From an uncultured Oscillospiraceae bacterium (lineage in GTDB: Bacteria; Bacillota_A; Clostridia; Oscillospirales; Oscillospiraceae): 9,165 bases of DNA. The notes beneath the pieces were generated by a model, which ran no database searches, had not been told where the DNA came from, and was given only the letters and a program-made list of their open reading frames with translations. The stretch covers positions 1 through 9,165 of the forward strand of contig CALWWO010000089.1 in NCBI GenBank assembly GCA_944385265.1, in the 5' to 3' direction. The position numbers and the translations under genes were made by a program. Shown piece by piece: positions 6,283 to 9,165 of the stretch (position 1 is the stretch's first letter; every line of letters begins with the position of its first letter).

Positions 6283-6394
6283 TAGCGTCCGCCACGGTGC
6301 GCTTTTATAAACGGGGGAACCTAAACAAAAGCAAAAAACTGATTCCTTGAGGCTTGTTGACCCTGAGTTATCCTATACGAAGGAGAATTTTTCG
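6283..6394 (+). promoter_or_regulatory. Leader of the CpXC gene with possible attenuator hairpin and ribosome binding site
   Basis: The predicted untranslated leader is about 110 bases. It starts with a short imperfect hairpin, AGCG-CCG (6284-6291) pairing with CGG-CGCT (6295-6303), followed by TTTTAT. A purine block GGGGGAACC (6314-6322) then occurs in an A-rich context. The ribosome binding site AAGGAG (6380-6385) lies 9 bases before the ATG. GGGGGAACC recalls a piece of the c-di-AMP riboswitch (ydaO type), but the other conserved blocks of that family are not present, so I do not call it one. Confidence 0.35.
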
Positions 6395-7048
6395 ATGTCT
6401 GAAAAAGAGAACACATCTGTATCCTGTCCGGAATGCGGAACTGAAACCGAAGTCGCCGTTTGGAAAACTCTGAATACGGAGCATGACCCTGAAGCTAAAA
6501 AAGCTGTTATTGACGGCACTCTTTTTAAATTTACGTGCCCCGAGTGCGGAAACGTCCATATGCTGAACTATCCGCTACTTTATCATGACGCCGCGCGCAA
6601 TGTTTTTATATATTACGTAAATTCCGAAGACAGCGCCAAGGAAGTTGTCTCCTCTATCGCGGAGGCGGAAAAGCTCCTGAAAAAGACGAATCAATCTGAT
6701 AAGTACACTACGCGCATAGTAACGTCTCCTGAAGAACTGCGCGAAAAAGCGCTTATCTTCGACACGGGGCTTGACGACCGCGTTATCGAAGTGATCAAGT
6801 TTTTCTATCTTTCCAGCGCACTGGAGGAACGTCCGACACTGGAAGTAGCCGAAATATATTTCAACGTATCTGACGGCAAGTATTTTCTGCAGTTTGTCGC
6901 GTCAACTCCCCTTATCACAGAAATGGACAAGAGCCTTTATGATCAGATTTCAGCCGATCTCGCCGATATTCTAAAAAATCCTAAATTTGACAGTTATATC
7001 GTAAACGGAGATTGGGCTTACTCGCTGCTCCAAGCGCTCGACGAATAG
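6395..7048 (+). CDS. CpXC-domain zinc-ribbon-like protein of unknown function
   Basis: A 217-residue soluble protein. Two CPECG knuckles, Cys11/Cys14 and Cys48/Cys51, form a probable zinc ribbon split by about 33 residues (EVAVWKTLN... and GTLFKFTCPECG), which defines the CpXC domain family, whose function is unknown. After the ribbon, HDAARNVFIYYV (about 64-75) resembles the family's usual continuation. The rest (about 80-217) is mixed alpha/beta with PEELREKALIFDTGLDDRVIEVIKFFYL, and no catalytic motif that I recognise. There is no signal peptide or membrane helix. The ATG at 6395 follows AAGGAG; an in-frame TTG at 6347 has no ribosome binding site. It is the only plus-strand gene, divergent from spo0A and convergent with the flavoprotein gene. 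Confidence 0.85.
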   Translation: MSEKENTSVSCPECGTETEVAVWKTLNTEHDPEAKKAVIDGTLFKFTCPECGNVHMLNYPLLYHDAARNVFIYYVNSEDSAKEVVSSIAEAEKLLKKTNQSDKYTTRIVTSPEELREKALIFDTGLDDRVIEVIKFFYLSSALEERPTLEVAEIYFNVSDGKYFLQFVASTPLITEMDKSLYDQISADLADILKNPKFDSYIVNGDWAYSLLQALDE

Positions 7049-7086
7049 CTGCATCGATAAACAATTCCCCTGTATTTGATATTAAA

Positions 7087-7131
7087 TAAATCGCCCCGGC
7101 TTGTGCAGGCAGCACAAGCCGGGGCGATTTA
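7087..7131. terminator. Bidirectional intrinsic terminator between convergent genes
   Basis: A perfect 20-bp stem (7087-7106 with 7112-7131) closes the 5-base loop AGGCA. The core is GC-rich (CGCCCCGGCTTGTGC) and the stem ends in A/T pairs, giving ATTTA on either strand, with further T-rich sequence in the minus direction. It lies 38 bases after the CpXC stop and 19 bases after the flavoprotein stop (minus direction), so it can end both transcripts. Confidence 0.88.
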
Positions 7132-7150
7132 AAATACATAGGGGAAATTT

Positions 7151-7774
7151 TTATTTTATGAAATTTGTAACTATATTCTCTTCCCTCTTTGGAAGCGGTA
7201 CTCCGGCAGCTTCTCCGGCGGCTTTACATTTCAAAAACCACGCCATATTGCGCGCTAATGTACGCATTATCTGCAACCCTTCCGCGTCCTGAAGCACATC
7301 CTCCGGCTTGCTGCCATGGACCATATTCCAGTACTGCGACGAGATGATCGGCATCGAGCTTATCGTAAAGTATTTGTTCATCATATCAAACGTCGCTGTA
7401 GTTCCCGCGCGCCGAGCCGAGGCGATAGCCGCGGCAGGCTTAAGATAAAAAAGCCCTTTACGTGACGCCACAAATATCCTGTCCATAAACGACACCATGC
7501 TTCCAGCCGGCGACGCGTAATACACGGGGGTGCCGAAAACAAACCCGTCAGCCGTTTCGGCGAGTTCAAGAAAGTTGTTTACGCTGTCTTTAAATATGCA
7601 TCTCCCCGTCTCGCTGCATTTTTTACAGTTGATGCAGCCACCTACCGGTTTTGCGCCGATATGGAATATTTCGGCGTCTATCCCTTCTTCTTTAAGCGTT
7701 TTTTCGATTTCGCTGAGCGCCGTATATGTACATCCCTTCGCGTGCGGACTTCCGTTTACAAGAATTACCTTCAT
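7151..7774 (-). CDS. NADPH-dependent FMN reductase family protein, iron-sulfur flavoprotein type
   Basis: A 207-residue flavodoxin-fold protein of the NAD(P)H-dependent FMN reductase superfamily. The start MKVILVNGSPHAKGCTYTAL contains the FMN-phosphate loop (GSPHAKGCT, about 8-16). Cys47, Cys50, Cys53 and Cys59 form CX2CX2CX5C, the compact motif that binds a 4Fe-4S cluster in archaeal and clostridial iron-sulfur flavoproteins. GFVFGTPVYYASPAG (about 77-91) is the second flavin-contact region, and MVSFMDRIF follows as usual in this family. It probably transfers electrons in the cytoplasm; the substrate cannot be told. The ATG at 7774 has GGAGGAG 5 bases upstream. It lies 87 bases after proC without a clear terminator between, so it may be co-transcribed. 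Confidence 0.88.
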   Translation of the reverse strand: MKVILVNGSPHAKGCTYTALSEIEKTLKEEGIDAEIFHIGAKPVGGCINCKKCSETGRCIFKDSVNNFLELAETADGFVFGTPVYYASPAGSMVSFMDRIFVASRKGLFYLKPAAAIASARRAGTTATFDMMNKYFTISSMPIISSQYWNMVHGSKPEDVLQDAEGLQIMRTLARNMAWFLKCKAAGEAAGVPLPKREENIVTNFIK

Positions 7775-7861
7775 TTTTACTCCTCCTCAAATACTGCCTG
7801 AAATCTCATCATATATTTTATTCGTTTGTATACCTGCATATCACTTACACTTAAAAGCTCT

Positions 7862-8662
7862 CTATTTCCCGAGTTCTACCGTCTTATCATACGCCGCGCA
7901 AACAGCGTTTATCACTGACGCCCGAAACGCGCCGTTTTCAAGCGCCTGCACACCGGCTATCGTGCTTCCGCCCGGACTGCAAACAGCATCCTTGAGCTTT
8001 CCGGGATGCGCTCCGCTGTCTATCAAAAGCTGCGCCGCTCCCTTCAGCGTCTGAGCTGCGTACAATATTGCTTTATCGCGCGGCAGACCGCATCTTACGG
8101 CTCCGTCGGCAAGCGCCTCTGCAAACATATATACGAACGCAGGACCGCAGCCTGAGACGGCGCTCGCCGCGTCGATAAGATTCTCCTGAAGCGCGTCAAG
8201 TATCCCCGCTTTTTCGAACGCTGCCAAAAACGCCTCCGTCTGCTCGCTGCTGACCTCGGGGCTTGACGTATATAATATCATGCCTTCGCCAACGGACGCC
8301 GGCGTATTCGGCATTATCCTGATAACAGGATAGCTGTACCCGGCAAGCTTCTGCACCTTGTTTATCTGCACGCCTGCCGCCATGCTTATAAGCACAAATT
8401 CATTATCGCGCTCTTTCAGCACCGGCGCAATTTCCTCAAAAAGCGCCGCATAGACCTGCGGCTTTACGCCAAGCACTATAAAATCGCACTCTGCGGCGAT
8501 CTTTGCATTATCAGCGACTGCAGCGCCTATGGCGCATGCGAGAGCTTCTGCCGTCTCCGTATTTCTATCTGCCAAGAACATTTTATTCCCGGGAACGGAT
8601 TTTGCGACCGCCTGCGCCAGAGCGCCGCCCATGTTGCCCGTTCCGATAAATCCAAATTTCAT
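7862..8662 (-). CDS. proC: Pyrroline-5-carboxylate reductase
   Basis: A 266-residue enzyme that reduces 1-pyrroline-5-carboxylate to L-proline with NAD(P)H, the last step of proline synthesis; the usual family length is about 270. Seen: the N-terminal Rossmann loop MKFGFIGTGNMGGAL (GxGxMG at 7-12), LGVKPQVYAAL (about 64-74), the IRIMPNTPASVGEGM signature (about 114-128), and the C-terminal dimerisation and substrate-binding domain with SGCGPAFVYMFAEALADGAV and the ProC signature SPGGSTIAGV. The ATG at 8662 directly precedes the Rossmann strand, so the 64 extra in-frame codons upstream to 8854 are rejected: they carry no homology and run into the spoIVB terminator. The ribosome binding site (GGAAAGAG) is weak. 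I saw no convincing promoter in the gap to 8810. Confidence 0.96.
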   Translation of the reverse strand: MKFGFIGTGNMGGALAQAVAKSVPGNKMFLADRNTETAEALACAIGAAVADNAKIAAECDFIVLGVKPQVYAALFEEIAPVLKERDNEFVLISMAAGVQINKVQKLAGYSYPVIRIMPNTPASVGEGMILYTSSPEVSSEQTEAFLAAFEKAGILDALQENLIDAASAVSGCGPAFVYMFAEALADGAVRCGLPRDKAILYAAQTLKGAAQLLIDSGAHPGKLKDAVCSPGGSTIAGVQALENGAFRASVINAVCAAYDKTVELGK

Positions 8663-8809
8663 ATTTTTCACTCTTTCCGCTTTATTTTTCAGCTTATACG
8701 CAGGCTGTGCGTCAGCCGCATATAGTTTCAAAGACCATATACAGTTTATCACAATTTTTTCACCGCTTCCAGTTCTTTTACATATGTTTTTCTGCAAAAC
8801 GGCAAAATA

Positions 8810-8843
8810 CCTCCGGCAGGAACCGGTAAGTTTCTGCCGGAGG
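8810..8843 (-). terminator. Intrinsic terminator after spoIVB
   Basis: CCTCCGGCAG (8810-8819) pairs perfectly with CTGCCGGAGG (8834-8843), extended inward by one G-T and two A-T pairs around an 8-base loop. In the direction of spoIVB transcription the stem is followed by TATTTTGCCGTTTT. It lies about 70 bases past the spoIVB stop. The remaining gap to proC (8663-8809) holds no gene I can support. Confidence 0.8.
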
Positions 8844-8911
8844 GGTCTGACCACGCCTGAAATCCTTTGCCTATAGTCTGAGCGTATTGATATGATCTTC
8901 GATAATTACGC

Positions 8912-9165
8912 TCACGCGGCGTTTTGTATGGTTACATCCATCGAAGCAAGCATATTTTCGATAGTTATCCCATAGCCTTTGCACGGGTCGTTTATCAGGA
9001 CGTGCGTAACGGCGCCAACGAGCTTTCCGTTTTGTATTATGGGGCTTCCGCTCATGCCTTGAACTATCCCGCCTGTGATCGCAAGCAGATTTTCATCTGT
9101 TACCGTGATGAGCATGTTTTTCCGGTCAAAGCCGTCTCCGAGATACAGCCTGCTTATCTCAACGC
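8912..9165 (-). CDS. spoIVB: SpoIVB serine peptidase (partial, C-terminal 84 residues)
   Basis: The frame is open to the right edge; 84 complete codons are visible, reading [16 protein letters not shown] and on. SpoIVB is a secreted forespore serine peptidase (family S55). In known systems it cleaves SpoIVFA in the intermembrane space, releasing SpoIVFB to process pro-SigK. Seen: [13 protein letters not shown] (residues about 33-45 of the visible part), where the serine of GMSGSP is the catalytic nucleophile, then the family-typical [25 protein letters not shown]. The N-terminal membrane anchor, PDZ domain and catalytic His lie outside the window. Its end is followed by a terminator. Confidence 0.96.
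   Translation of the reverse strand, partial: VEISRLYLGDGFDRKNMLITVTDENLLAITGGIVQGMSGSPIIQNGKLVGAVTHVLINDPCKGYGITIENMLASMDVTIQNAA

Noticed and set aside
6283..6394. c-di-AMP riboswitch call
   Set aside because: Only GGGGGAACC matches; the GGGTGAAT and CGTCAGCTAACC blocks of that family are missing.
8663..8854. N-terminal extension of proC
   Set aside because: It would start within the spoIVB terminator, lacks homology to ProC, and the Rossmann motif begins at the ATG at 8662.
1..9165. Defence islands, CRISPR arrays, prophage or insertion sequences
   Set aside because: No repeat-spacer pattern, transposase, integrase or target duplication was seen; the genes are chromosomal core sporulation and metabolism genes.

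Overview
The window is a sporulation locus from an endospore-forming member of the Clostridia (Bacillota). Base composition is moderate, with AT-rich intergenic DNA and strong AGGAGG-type ribosome binding sites. I cannot name a genus. The order spoIVB, proC, flavoprotein, (CpXC gene), spo0A, spoIIIAA-AH, with short proteins throughout, suggests an anaerobic gut-type clostridium; that is inference.

Nearly everything is on the minus strand, so biological order runs from the right edge to the left. At the right edge (8912-9165) is the C-terminal end of SpoIVB, the forespore signalling peptidase, followed by an intrinsic terminator (8810-8843). Next come proC (7862-8662), for proline biosynthesis, and a small flavoprotein with a four-cysteine iron-sulfur motif (7151-7774). 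A 20-bp perfect-stem terminator (7087-7131) separates that gene from a convergent plus-strand gene for a CpXC zinc-ribbon-like protein (6395-7048), the only gene on the plus strand, which has a near-consensus vegetative promoter (6249-6276).

A roughly 600-base AT-rich divergent intergenic region (5781-6394) lies between the CpXC gene and spo0A. It holds candidate promoters for both, a 0A-box-like site, phased T-tracts with an exact 11-bp tandem repeat, and a cluster of palindromic repeats sharing the core CGTTATGnnATAAT.

spo0A (4984-5769), the master sporulation regulator, ends at a strong bidirectional terminator (4813-4844). Directly after it starts the complete eight-gene spoIIIA operon, spoIIIAA to spoIIIAH (4748 down to 3; spoIIIAH is cut by the left edge). 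These genes overlap or are spaced by fewer than 20 bases and encode the ATPase, membrane subunits and ring proteins of the SpoIIIA-SpoIIQ (A-Q) channel joining mother cell and forespore.

The genes are linked functionally: Spo0A launches sporulation; the A-Q channel, made in the mother cell, supports the engulfed forespore; SpoIVB, made in the forespore, signals back across the same membranes to activate SigK. In Bacillus spo0A follows spoIVB directly and spoIIIA lies further off. Here spo0A abuts spoIIIA and metabolic genes separate spoIVB from spo0A. No defence system, CRISPR array, transposase or tRNA/rRNA was seen. Most of the window is recognisable sporulation machinery; the least explained parts are the spo0A/CpXC intergenic region and the CpXC protein.
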